Part shown: piece by piece, positions 34,255 to 47,200 of the stretch
Layout: each line of letters opens with the position of its first letter
How positions within the stretch are numbered: position 1 is the stretch's first letter
Assembly: GCF_964355755.1 (NCBI RefSeq)
Contig: NC_092676.1
Span: forward strand, 17,962,288 to 18,026,287
DNA length: 64,000 bases
From: Antedon mediterranea
Lineage: Eukaryota > Echinodermata > Crinoidea > Comatulida > Antedonidae
Direction: 5' to 3'
Program-made: the position numbers and the translations under genes
The notes under the pieces: model-generated
Database searches by the model: none
The model's input: the letters and a program-made list of their open reading frames with translations, nothing else
What the model was told of the DNA's origin: nothing

Positions 34255-35239
34255 TTAACGATTTGTTTTTTCGCTTGAACATGTATATATGATCGTGTAC
34301 AGATACGGATTAACTGCCGAGTTGATCGGTAAAATGAAGGTTGCTGCCCAAACATATATTTCTGCAGGGATATCCCAATGTTTAGTTTCCGAGCAAATTC
34401 CCATTAAAATGATGGGAAACCAGCAACAAAAATCTGTACCAATTATAAACACTAGCTTCCGTGCAATTCGCAACTGTTCTTCAAAGCTTTTCCTTCTATT
34501 AACAGTCGCTGATGATCTTTTCACAGAAAAAAATATTGTGAGATAACTGACGACCATGACCAAGAAACCGAAACCGTTAAATGCAATGAAGATAGCAGTG
34601 GCATACTCCCAGCCTGGTAAATGGCTTCGAGTTAGCGGTAACGGAAGGCAGACACTCTGTTTACCATAGTAGTTCTGTCCAAAGTAAGGCAGGTCGATAA
34701 AGCTCAGTTTATTTGCAGCTACCGGTAAGAAACTGATAGCAGCAATAACAACCCAAGCAATGACGATGACTATTTTGCATGTTTTACGACTGAGACGTCT
34801 AGTGTTAAAAGGACTAACAATGTTTACAGCCCGGTCGACGCTCATAACCATCAACGTAAACACCGAGCATTCACTGGAAAGAGTAGAAATAGCACCTGCA
34901 AAACTGCAAGTGAAACTACTTTTCCAATATTCTAGAACTTCCGAGTATCTACCTCTATAGTGAATATCAGCCCCTGCAATAATTAGCAGATACATTGCCA
35001 TAAGTAGATCAGAGATGGCAAGACTGGAGATCAGCATGGAATCAACAGTTTTCTCTTTATTGCAACACCTTGATATGAGAACAAGTGCATTGCCAATAAT
35101 GGAGGAAACACCAATTACGAGCATCAACACCCGAAGCGATTTCCTTTTTAGTAAATCTTGGCATGATGCGAAAGCATCAGTGGGTTCACAGATCTCAATG
35201 TCACCAACAACACAACACAGATGGAAAAAATCTGAATAA
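34255..35239 (-). CDS. RXFP-like exon 19: hinge and seven-transmembrane domain
   Basis: Single 985-bp exon. The hinge has FHLCCVVGDIEICEP then AFASCQDLL, the LGR-type cysteine box joining LRRs to TM1. TM1 has GNALVLISR, TM2 LAISDLLMAMYLL, TM3 region TCSFAGAISTLSSECSVF followed by VDRAV in place of DRY, TM4 IVIAWVVIAAISFLP, second loop NYYGKQSVCLPLPLTR (close to the RXFP1 NYYG..CFPLH stretch), TM5 FIAFNGFGFLVMVVSYLTIF, TM6 FIIGTDFCCWFPI and TM7 LPINSAVNPYLYTI with NPxxY. The C-tail is only about 12 residues, much shorter than in vertebrate RXFPs. Stop is TAA at 34255-34257. Best guess is coupling to G proteins at the plasma membrane with a peptide ligand; the ligand is unknown. Confidence 0.92.
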
Positions 35240-38200
35240 CTGAATGAAAAGAAATAGGATAGTTATATATTCATAATTGATAATTGTAAAGTGTAAATAG
35301 CTAATTGCTAATTTCAAAAAGTGTAAATAGCTAATTTCAAAAAGTGTAAATAGCTAATTTCTAATTTAAAAAAATGTAATATTAGCCGTTTTTTCTTGCC
35401 AGCATGTATTTATTATATGGAATTCTTTTTTTATATAGAATACAATTTTCCTTGTTTCAGCAGTACAGCTGGGTCAACATTTTCTATCATGACTCGTCTT
35501 TACAGACACATTCCATTATTGTTCCGGCCTTTTCACTGAGATTGAGAAGTTCACACGTATGAATTCTTCTGATAACTTTTTAACCACTTGTTACATTTGA
35601 AAACAAAAGTGAATCTGTGAAATTGGTACTAAATGGCATTTAAATACAAAATCAAAGGGGGACAACAGATCACACCACCCTACATACAGCCATTTGCATT
35701 CATAATGTAAAATAAATTTACTTACAACTCTGTTAAATTTACCAACTCTTTAAAAGTCTTTTCTTCATAATCTTTCAAGTTGTTGTATGTTAGGTTTCTG
35801 TAGGATAATAAATTCAGAATGATCATATCCATTTAATAATAACTTTAAATTCACATGTCATGAGGAAACTTTCTGAATGATTGAAATCAAAACAGTACTG
35901 GGTTTGGTTTACTAGCATTCCTGCTCCCAAAAGTCATCCATTCATAGAAGCACTGATGAAGAAAGTCTATCCATGGTGGCCATAGAATGGTCCTCAAACA
36001 TACTTTGGCTTTAGTTGATAGAAGTTTGAAACATTTTATTAGAAATAGAGTATATGTAAGTTATAAACTTTGTGGCAATGACAATGTTTACAAAAAGCTG
36101 AATGTGCATTAGAGGCAAGAATACAAGCAGGTGTCTTACAATACAGATTATGAACTTACAGAATTAAAAGTGATGAAGCAAATGGAGAAAATGCACCATC
36201 CTCTATGTTAGTTATAGAGTTGTTCTGTAACTGTCTGTTAACAAATTAACAACAAAAATTATGATCCTAAATTTAGTTATCTGAAGATGATCAACTGCAA
36301 TTGCCTTTATTGGTATTTACTGCTCTGTCACAGTACTATATTATTCAATGTAATCAACTAAAGTACATGTTTTAAAGATACAGTATACTGTCCCACTGTA
36401 AAAATGAATTTACTATTAATCTTTGTTAAACATGCCATTCTAATGTCACATAATAGTAATCATCAGTCATTGAAATTTTAAAATAAATAACAATTATTAC
36501 TATCAACTATGATTAATGAATTAAGAGTATAACACAATACGTACAAAACATACTTACAATATTTGCAAATTGTTCAATCCATCAAATATATCAGCTGGTA
36601 AATTACTAATTTGGTTGTTTTCCAAAAATCTGCAAAAATAAAAATGAACAACATTTAAAGTGAAGTTTGACTATTTTATATTTTACCCATGGTTTCACTA
36701 TTTTGTTTTCTTTATTTTTTTTTAACATAATTTTTTATCCAACTTTTAAAATTTATGTATGATCTTGTTTAGAGAAAGTATATAAAAAGAAAGTTGAAAA
36801 ATTAATGTTTTTATTTAATATGATTAACTTAAATTAATCATTTCACAATAATTTTACAAATGTTATAATAAATTGCAATTATTGCTATTCATCATCATCA
36901 CAAACAGGGCACTTAAGACTTCTCCAATCAGAGAGATTATTAGCCAAAGTGTACATAGACTTATTTATTTTTTCTTTTTGCATCATTTTCTATAATTTTT
37001 ATCCATGTGGTTCTAGGTTGTTCTCTTCTGTCATTGATTCAGATAGAGCTCCTTGTGCTGGGATATCATAGTCTAGACTAAGAAGGTGTCCACACCATGT
37101 CAAGCGTCTTCTCTTTATAACTCTGTTCCATTTTTCCTCATTTGTGCTGTTATATAAATCTATATTTGTTATTATATTAGACCATCTGGAATAATTAATG
37201 TTTAAGTTAAATGCCTTCAGTTGATTATGTTGCTATCAACTATGATTAATGAATTAAGAGTATAACACAATACGTACAAAACATACTTACAATCTTTGCA
37301 AATTGTTCAATCCATCAAATATATCAGCTGGTAAATTACTAATTTGGTTGCCCCACAAAGATCTGCAAAAATAAAAAATGAACAACATTTACAAGTGAAG
37401 TTTGACTACTTTATATTTTACCCATGGTTTCACTATTTTGTTATATTTAGTTTATTTTAACATAATTTAATAAGCAAAAGTACATATAAGGGCACTATAC
37501 TGTATTTCATTAGTGATACATATATCAATCATATTGATTGAATTATTAGTGTCTATGATTCATGCACCTTTCTGACCGTTGATCATTCACTAGAGCACTG
37601 TTAATATGTCCATTAATACAACATCTGTATCATTTTTTTTAAAGCCAACACATTAAAAATATTTCATTTATGTAAAAATAATGTTTCAAATTTATAGCTT
37701 TTGTTTAATAATAACACAATAAGTACAAAACATACTTACAAGTCTTGCAAATTGTTCAATCCATCAAATATATCAGCTGGTAAATTTCGAATTTCATTAC
37801 CATTCAACCATCTGAAAAAAAATTAAAAATTAACCACATTTAAAAGTGAAATTTGTCTATTTTATCACCCATGCTTTTACTAAATTTGTTTTCCTTCGTT
37901 TATTTTAACATATTTTTTAAGGCAAATTTGTATGATAATTTACGTATGATAATTTTGTTCAGTTCTTTTTGTTATTATATTAGGCCATCTGGAAAGATTA
38001 ATGTTTAAGTTAAATGCCTTCAGTTGATTATGTTGCTATCAACTATGATTAATGAATTGTGAGTAATAATAATGCAATAAGTACAAAACATATACTTACA
38101 AGACTTGCAAATTGTTCAATCCATCAAATATATCAGCTGGTAAATTACTAATTTGGTTGTCGTACAAATATCTGCAAAAATAATATAGAACATTTAAAAG

Positions 38201-41200
38201 TGAAGTTTGTATACTTTATACTACCTATGGTTTCACTATTTTGATTTCTTTAGTTTATTTTAACATAATTTTGTATCCAACTTTTAAAATTTATGTTTGA
38301 TCTTGTTTAGGGAAAGTATATAAAAAGAAAGTTGAAAAATTAATGTTTTTATTTAATATGATTAACTTAAATTAATCATTTCACAATAATTTTACAAATG
38401 TTATAATAAATTGCAATTATTGCTATTCATCATCATCACAAACAGAGCACTTAAGATTTCTCCAATCAGAGAGATTATTAGCCAAAGTGTAAATAGACTT
38501 ATTAGGTGATCATTTAGAATAAAATGATCACCTATTGTTATTGTACAAAATCTTTATTGTTATTATTATTCTTCTTTCTGTACACTTTTTGTTCGTCAAA
38601 TATCACAAAAAGTTGAATAGCAATGATCACAAAAATTTCACAATGTCTTTCAAATATTTTAACTTAGCCATAATAAGCTTTTCAGCGTGATCACTCATCC
38701 GTTGCGTCACGTATACGCCATTTTGTGAAATCACATTATCAATCATATATCCATAATTTATTATCACATATTTATGAAATTCACTACACGTAAACTTCAG
38801 GTCAAGGGTAAAAATATTAGCAAGTAAAAATGCGCGCGCACGTAGGGTCATGCGTGTGGAATCGCGCAGTAAAAATTTAAAAAGCTCAAAATTACGTTTT
38901 AATCAATTTAGAGCATGAATTAGGCCATTTGCGTGTTTCAAAAAATGACTGCGCAAAAAAAATATTTTGCGCGCGCGATACATACAAAGCGTAAAAATTG
39001 CAGTTTTTTTATACAAATCGCGTTCTACTCACCATCCTTAGTACATTCACCTAATTTGAGTAAGTTCCGACTGAAAATAACGCTATACGAGCAGGTTAAA
39101 AATAACAAAATGCGCAAATTAATTGCATCAAAGTGCTGAAAATGGTGAAAAATAAGGCCTTTTTAAAATGAATATAACTCTTCAGAATGGCAGGTGACCC
39201 CCAATTTTTTTAACTTATTCGGGAAGCCATTGGGTTGTAGATACATATTCATGTACACATTAGACGTACAAAATGGTATGACGTCATCAAATGGCCACTT
39301 CAATTTAAAAATTAGTAATTTTAATCTTTTTGTGTGGGTTATCACATTCAATAGACCGCATCTCCGTTATTTGAGCCCGATTTTCGCCGAAATTTTAGTA
39401 TGTGCTTGCTCAATTAATTATCTTTCTCAAGGGTTGTCAACATTTTTATTTTGATGACGTCATCATGTGTAAAAACTTTAATAACCAAGGTCGTGTAATT
39501 TCAGCTACACCATACATTTGAATATGTTATAGCTCTTCAGAATTAAAGGTGACCTTGAAGATTATAATTTATTATGAAAGCTGATTAAATGTAGATATGA
39601 ATTCATATAAAAATTAAGCCTATCGGATGTTGTGATGTTATCATATGGCCAGTTGAAGTTAAAACGTTGTTTTTAAATTTCTTTAGTCAAAGTTATACAA
39701 ATTTCAAAGAGCGCGCATTGCGCTTCTACGTGTCAAATTATCTTCCAATCCTTATATTTATTTGCTCAATTCATTATCTTTCGAAATTGTCATCTTCGAG
39801 TTTATTTTGATAATTCCATCATACCAAAAAATTTGAACATGATGTGGGTCCCGTAATTTCACCTATGCTACACTGTATATAGATATACAGTATATACTGT
39901 ACATATTGTATATGACACATAATAGGCACAACTCCGCACTATAAGCGTATAACAGGATGGTATACATCAACATTTTCCTATTGTATGTTAACGTACGTGC
40001 ATGTTTAAAAAATATTAATGTAAGTAAAGCGATAAAAATGATCACCTATAATTCGTCAAAGTGACGAATTAAATTCTAGTTTGTTTTTTCTTTTTGCATC
40101 ATTTTCTATAATAATTTTTATCCATGTGGTTCTAGGTTGTTCTCTTCTGTCATTGATTCTGATAGAGCTCCTTGTGCTGGGATATCATAGTCTAGACAAA
40201 GAAGGTGTCCACACCATGTCAAGCGTCTTCTCTTTATAACTCTGTTCCATTTTTCCTCATTTGTGCTGTTATATAAATCTATATTTGTTATTATATTAGA
40301 CCATCTGGAATAATTAATGTTTAAGATAAATGCCTTCAGTTGATTATGTTGCTATCAACTATGATTAATGAATTGTGAGTAATAATAATGCAATAAAGTA
40401 CAAAACATACTTACAACCATAGCAAATTGTTCAATCCATCAAATATATCAGCTGGTAAATTACTAATTTGGTTATTATCCAAAGCTCTGCAAAAATAAAA
40501 AATGAACAACATTTAAAAGTGAAGTTTTACTACTTTATATGCTACCCATGGTTTCACTATTTTGATTTCTTAAGTATATTTTAACATAATTTTTTATCCA
40601 ACTTTTGGAATTTATGTATGATTATTTTGTTCAGGGTAAACTTAACATTGCAAGTTGAAACAGAATTCAGATCTTATAAAAGAGCACTGTGAATATGTCC
40701 ATTAAATACAATAATTTGTTTCATTGTGGTTAAAATCAACACATCAAATATATTTGATTTATATGAAAATAATGTTGAAAAATTAATGTTTTTTTGTTTA
40801 ATATGATTAACTTAAATTAATCATTTCAAAATAATTTTACAAATGTTATAATAAATTGCAATTATTGCTATTTATCATCATCACGAACACTGAACGTCAT
40901 CTGACATAGTGCACTTTTAAGTCTTAAAAGACTTCTACAATCAGAGAGATTATTGGCCAAAGTGTGCATGGAATTATTTATTTTTTCTTTTCTATCATTT
41001 TTTATAATTTTTATCCATGTGGTTCTAGGTTGTTCTCTTCTGTCATTGATTCTGATAGAGCTCCTTGTGCTGGGATATCATAGTCTAGATAAAGAAAGTG
41101 TCCACACCATGTCAAGCGTCTTCTCTTTATAACTCTGTTCCATTTTTCCTCATTTGTGCTGTTATATAAATCTATATTTGTTATTATATTAGGCCATTTG

Positions 41201-44200
41201 GAATAATTAATGTTTAAGTTAAATGCCTTCAGTTGATTATGTTGCTATTATTATCTATGATTAATGAATTGTGAGTAATAATAATGCAATAAGTACAAAA
41301 CATACTTACAAGACTTGTAAATTGTTCAATCCATCAAATATATCAGCTGGTAAATTACTAATTTGGTTGTCATGCAAATATCTGCAAAAACAAAAAATGA
41401 ACAACATTTAAAATTGAAGTTTGACTACTTTATATTTTACCCATAGTTTCACTATTTTGTTTCTTTAGTTTTTTTAAACATAATTTTGTATCCAACTTTT
41501 AAAATGTATGTATGATCTTGTTTAGGGAAAGTATATAAAAATAAAGTTGAAAAATTAATATTTTTATTTAATATGATTAACTTAAATTAATCATTTCACA
41601 ATAATTTTACAAATGTTATAATAAATTGCAATTATTGATATTTATCATCATCATCACGTACACTGAACGCCATGTGACATAGTGCACTTTTAAGTCTTAA
41701 AAGACTTCTCCAATCAGAGAGATTATTAGCCAAAGTGTACATAGACTTATTTATTTTTTCTTTTTGCATCATTTTCTATAATTTTTATCCATGTGGTTCT
41801 AGGTTGTTCTCTTTTGTCATTGATTCAGATAGAGCTCCTTGTGCTGGGATATCATAGTCTAGACAAAGAAGTTATAACTCTGTTCCATGTTTCCTCATGT
41901 GTGCTGTTATATAAATCTATATTTGTTATTATATTAGGCCATTTGGAATAATTAATGTTCAAGTTAAATAACTTCAGTTGATTATGTTCCTATTAACTAT
42001 GATTAATGAATTGTGAGTAATAATAATGCAATAAGTACAAAACATACTTACAAGTCTAGCAAAGTGTTCAATCCATGAAATATACCAGCTGGTAAATCAC
42101 TAATTTGGTTGTCATAAAGATATCTGCAAAACCAAAATAAACAACATTTAAAAGTGAAGTTTTACTACTTTATACTACCCATAGTTTCACTATTTTGTTT
42201 TCTTTAGTTTATTTTAACATAATTTTTTATCCAACTTTTGGAATTTATGTATGATCTTGTTTAGGGAAAGTATATAAAAATAAAGTTGAAAAATTAATAT
42301 TTTTATTTAATATGATTAACTTAAATTAATCATTTCACAATAATTTTACAAATGTTATAATAAATTGCAATTATTGATATTTATCATCATCATCACGTAC
42401 ACTGAACGCCATGTGACATAGTGCACTTAAGACTTCTTCAATCTGAGAGATTATTGGCCAAAGTGTACATAGACTTATTTGTTCTATAATTTTTATCCAT
42501 GTGGTTTTAGGTCGTGTTTTGACTTTTCTCATTGATTCAGATAGAGTTCATTGCGCCGGGATATCATAGTCTAGACAAAGAAAGTGTCCACACCATGTCT
42601 AGCGTCTTCTCTTTATAACTCTGTTCCATTTTTCCTCATTTGTGCTGTTATATAAATCTATATTTGTTATTATATTAGGCCATCTGGAATGATTAATGTT
42701 TAAGTTAAATGCCTTCAGTTGATTATGTTGCTATTAACTATGATTAATGAATTGTGAGTAATAATAATGCAATATGTACAAAACATACTTACAAGTATTG
42801 CAAATTGTTCAATCCATGAAATATATCAGCTGGTAAATTACTAATTTGGTTATTATCCAACCATCTGCAAAAACAAAAAATGAACAACATTTAAAATTGA
42901 AGTTTGTCTACTTTATATGCTACCCATAGTTTCACTATTTTGTTTCTTTAGTTTATTTTAACATACTTTTCTATCCAACTTTTAAAATTTATGTATGATC
43001 TTGTTTATAAAAGAAAGTTGAAGAATTAATGTTTTTATTTAATATGATTAACTTAAATTAATCATTTCATAATTATTTTACAAATGTTATAATAAATTGC
43101 AATTATTGCTATTCATCATCATCACAAACACTGAACGTCATGTGACATAGTGCACTTAAGATTTCTTCAATCAGAGAGATTATTGGCCAAAGTGTACATA
43201 GACTTATTTGTTCTATAATTTTTATCCATGTGGTTTTAGGTCGTGTCTTGACTTTTCTCATTGATTCAGATAGAGTTCATTGCGCTGGGATATCATAGTC
43301 TAGACAAAGAAGGTGTCCACACCATGTCAAGCGTCTTCTCTTTATAACTCTGTTCCATTTTTCCTCATTTGTGCTGTTATATAAATCTATATTTGTTATT
43401 ATATTAGGCCATTTGGAATAATTAATGTTTAATTCCTTCAGTTGATAATGTTGCTATCAACTATGATTAATGAATTGTGAGTAATAATAATGCAATAAGT
43501 ACAAAACATACTTACAAGACTTGCAAATTGTTCAATCCATCAAATATATCAGCTGGTAAATTACTAATTTGGTTGTCATGCAAATATCTGCAAAAACAAA
43601 AATAAACAACATTTAAAAGTGAAGTTTGACTACTTTATATTTTACCCATAGTTTCACTATTTTGTTATCTTTAGTTTATTTTAACATAATTTAATAAGCA
43701 AAAGTACATATAAGGGCACTATACTGTATTATATTAGGCCATTTGGAATAATTAATGTTTAAGTTAAATGCCTTCAGTTGATTATGTTGCTATCAACTTT
43801 GATTAATAAATTGTGAGTAATAATAATGCAATAAGTACAAAACATACTTACAAGACTTGCAAATTGTTCAATCCATGAAATATATCAGCTGGTAAATTAC
43901 TAATTTGGTAGAACGACAAAGCTCTGCAAAAATAAAAAATGAACAACATTTAAAAGTGAAGTTTGACTACTTTATATTACCCATAGTTTCACTATTTTGA
44001 TTTCTTAAGTATATTTTAACATAATTTTGTATCCAACTTTTGGAATTTATGTATGATCTTGTTTAGGGTAAACTTAACATTGCGAGTTGAAACAGAATTC
44101 ATATCTTATAAAAGAGAGCACTGTGAATATGTCCATTAAATACAATAATTTGTTTCATTGTGGTTAAAATCAACACATCAAAAATATTTGATTTATATGA

Positions 44201-47200
44201 AAATAATGTTGAAAAATTAATGTTTTTGTTTAATTTGATTAACTTAAATTAATCATTTCACATTATTTTACAAATGTTATAATAAATTCCAATTATGCTA
44301 TTAATCATCATCACGAACACTGAACGTCATGTGACATAGTGCACTTAAGATTTCTTCAATCAGAGAGATTATTGGCCAAAGTGTACATAGACTTATTTGT
44401 TCTATAATTTTTATCCATGTGGTTTTAGGTCGTGTCTTGACTTTTCTAATTGATTCAGATAGAGCTCCTTGTGCTGGGATATCATAGTCTAGACAAAGAA
44501 GGTGTCCACACCATGTCAAGCGTCTTCTCTTTATAACTCTGTTCCATTTTTCCTCATTTGTGCTGTTATATAAATCTATATTTGTTATTATATTAGGCCA
44601 TTTGGAATAATTAATGTTTAAGTTAAATGCCTTCAGTTGATTATGTTGCTATCAACTATGATTAATGAATTGTGAGTAATAATAATGCAATATGTACAAA
44701 ACATACTTACAACCATAGCAAATTGTTCAATCCATCAAATATATCAGCTGGTAAATTACTAAATTGGTTGTCACCCAAAACTCTGCAAAAATAAAAAATG
44801 AACAACATTTAAAAGTGAAGTTTGTCTACTTTATATGCTACCCATGGTTTCACTATTTTGTTTTCTTAAGTATATTTTAACATAATTTTTTATCCAACTT
44901 TTGGAATTTATGTATAATTATTTTGTTCAGGGAACTTAACATTGCAAGTTGAAACAGAATTCATATCTTATAAAAGAGAGCACTGTGAATATGTCCATTA
45001 AATACAATAATTTGTTTCATTGTGGTTAAAATCAACACATCAAAAATATTTGATTTATATGAAAATAATGTTGAAAAATTAATGTTTTTTGTTTAATATG
45101 ATTAACTTAAATTAATCATTTCAAAATAATTTTACAAATGTTATAATAAATTGCAATTATTGCTATTTATCATCATCATCACGTACACTGAACGTCATGT
45201 GACATAGTGCACTTTTAAGTCTTAAAAGACTTCTCCAATCAGACAGATTATTAGCCAAAGTGTACATAGACTTATTTATTTTTTCTTTTTGCATCATTTT
45301 CTATAATTTTTATCCATGTGGTTCTAGGTTGTTCTCTTCTGTCATTGATTCAGATAGAGCTCCTTGTGCTGGGATATCATAGTCTAGACAAAGAAAGTGT
45401 CCACACCATGTCTAGCGTCTTCTCTTAATCACTCTGTTCCATTTTTCCTCATTTGTGCTGTTATATAAATCTATATTTGTTATTATATTAGGCCATCTGG
45501 AATGATTAATGTTTAAGTTAAATGCCTTCAGTTGATTATGTTGCTATCAACTATGATTAATGAATTGTGAGTAATAATAATGCAATATGTACAAAACATA
45601 CTTACAACCATAGCAAATTCTTCAATCCATCAAATATATCAGCTGGTAAATTACTAAATTGGTTGTCACCCAAAACTCTGCAAAAATAAAAAATGAACAA
45701 CATTTAAAAGTGAAGTTTGTCTACTTTATATGCTACCCATGGTTTCACTATTTTGTTTTCTTAAGTATATTTTAACATAATTTTTTATCCAACTTTTGGA
45801 ATTTATGTATAATTATTTTGTTCAGGGAACTTAACATTGCAAGTTGAAACAGAATTCATATCTTATAAAAGAGAGCACTGTGAATATGTCCATTAAATAC
45901 AATAATTTGTTTCATTGTGGTTAAAATCAACACATCAAAAATATTTGATTTTATATGAAAATAATGTTGAAAAATTAATGTTTTTTGTTTAATATGATTA
46001 ACTTAAATTAATCATTTCAAAATAATTTTACAAATGTTATAATAAATTGCAATTATTGCTATTTATCATCATCATCACGTACACTGAACGTCATGTGACA
46101 TAGTGCACTTTTAAGTCTTAAAAGACTTCTCCAATCAGACAGATTATTAGCCAAAGTGTACATAGACTTATTTATTTTTTCTTTTTGCATCATTTTCTAT
46201 AATTTTTATCCATGTGGTTCTAGGTTGTTCTCTTCTGTCATTGATTCAGATAGAGCTCCTTGTGCTGGGATATCATAGTCTAGACAAAGAAAGTGTCCAC
46301 ACCATGTCTAGCGTCTTCTCTTAATCACTCTGTTCCATTTTTCCTCATTTGTGCTGTTATATAAATCTATATTTGTTATTATATTAGGCCATCTGGAATG
46401 ATTAATGTTTAAGTTAAATGCCTTCAGTTGATTATGTTGCTATTAACTATGATTAATGAATTGTGAGTAGTAATTTTTTTTTTTTTCTTTTCTTTTCTTT
46501 ATTAAAAACAAACCAATTGGCAGCAAATCTGCTGAATTGCATGGTAAGGGACAATATACATTCAAAAGACAAGTAAAGTAATAGTCATCATCTATATATA
46601 AATTTACGTAAGGGCAAAATTCGGTAAATCGCGCCTTACTTCTAGAATTTTTACTCGATGGTATATAAAGTTGGTTCGTACTTTCGGTACTGATTTTAAC
46701 CACCTGATGTAACCCTGTTTACTAATTAAATTAAGTTAGATAATTAGTTATTGACGATTAAAACGAATTTAGGTTCAACGATTTGCCCCAAATAGGGGTG
46801 TTTTCCGATCGTGGTATACACTGTCTAATGGATGTCCATCTTGAAAAATACCCGCCACAAAAATGCGAGGAGGCTTCGCATTTTCCTATCTCCTCCTACG
46901 ATAATTGTTTTTAATAGCTGAAAACCGGTTGAACAGTTCGAGTACAGCATCATAATGTTGAAGACAGGCCGATTTTCTTTAAAAAATACTATTTTGATAC
47001 ATTTAATATACGTTTTTACAAATGTATTGATTTGTGATGAATGGAACATTCCAAATTATTTGGTTTAACCATACAGGTATAGATTTAGATTTATGGGCCC
47101 CCTTGGAGAATAAACATAAATAGTATTACAATGCTGTACCAGGGAGTTCCCTGGCTGTACAATACTGTTAAGGTATTTTAATGGTTAAAACCACTTTTGA

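Larger units (their letters stand above)
35726..46460 (-). repeat. Tandem LRR-cassette array with conserved introns
   Basis: Units of about 340-900 bp, each a 72-bp LRR exon plus flanking intron. The acceptor context (TTTTTGCAG) and donor context (TTGTAAGTATG) repeat in nearly every unit, as does intron sequence around the branch region. Longer units also carry a decayed LINE end. Exon starts are spaced 895, 859, 336, 723, 741, 742, 895, 2315 (737 without the Helitron), 360, 449 and 733 bp from right to left. Confidence 0.9.
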
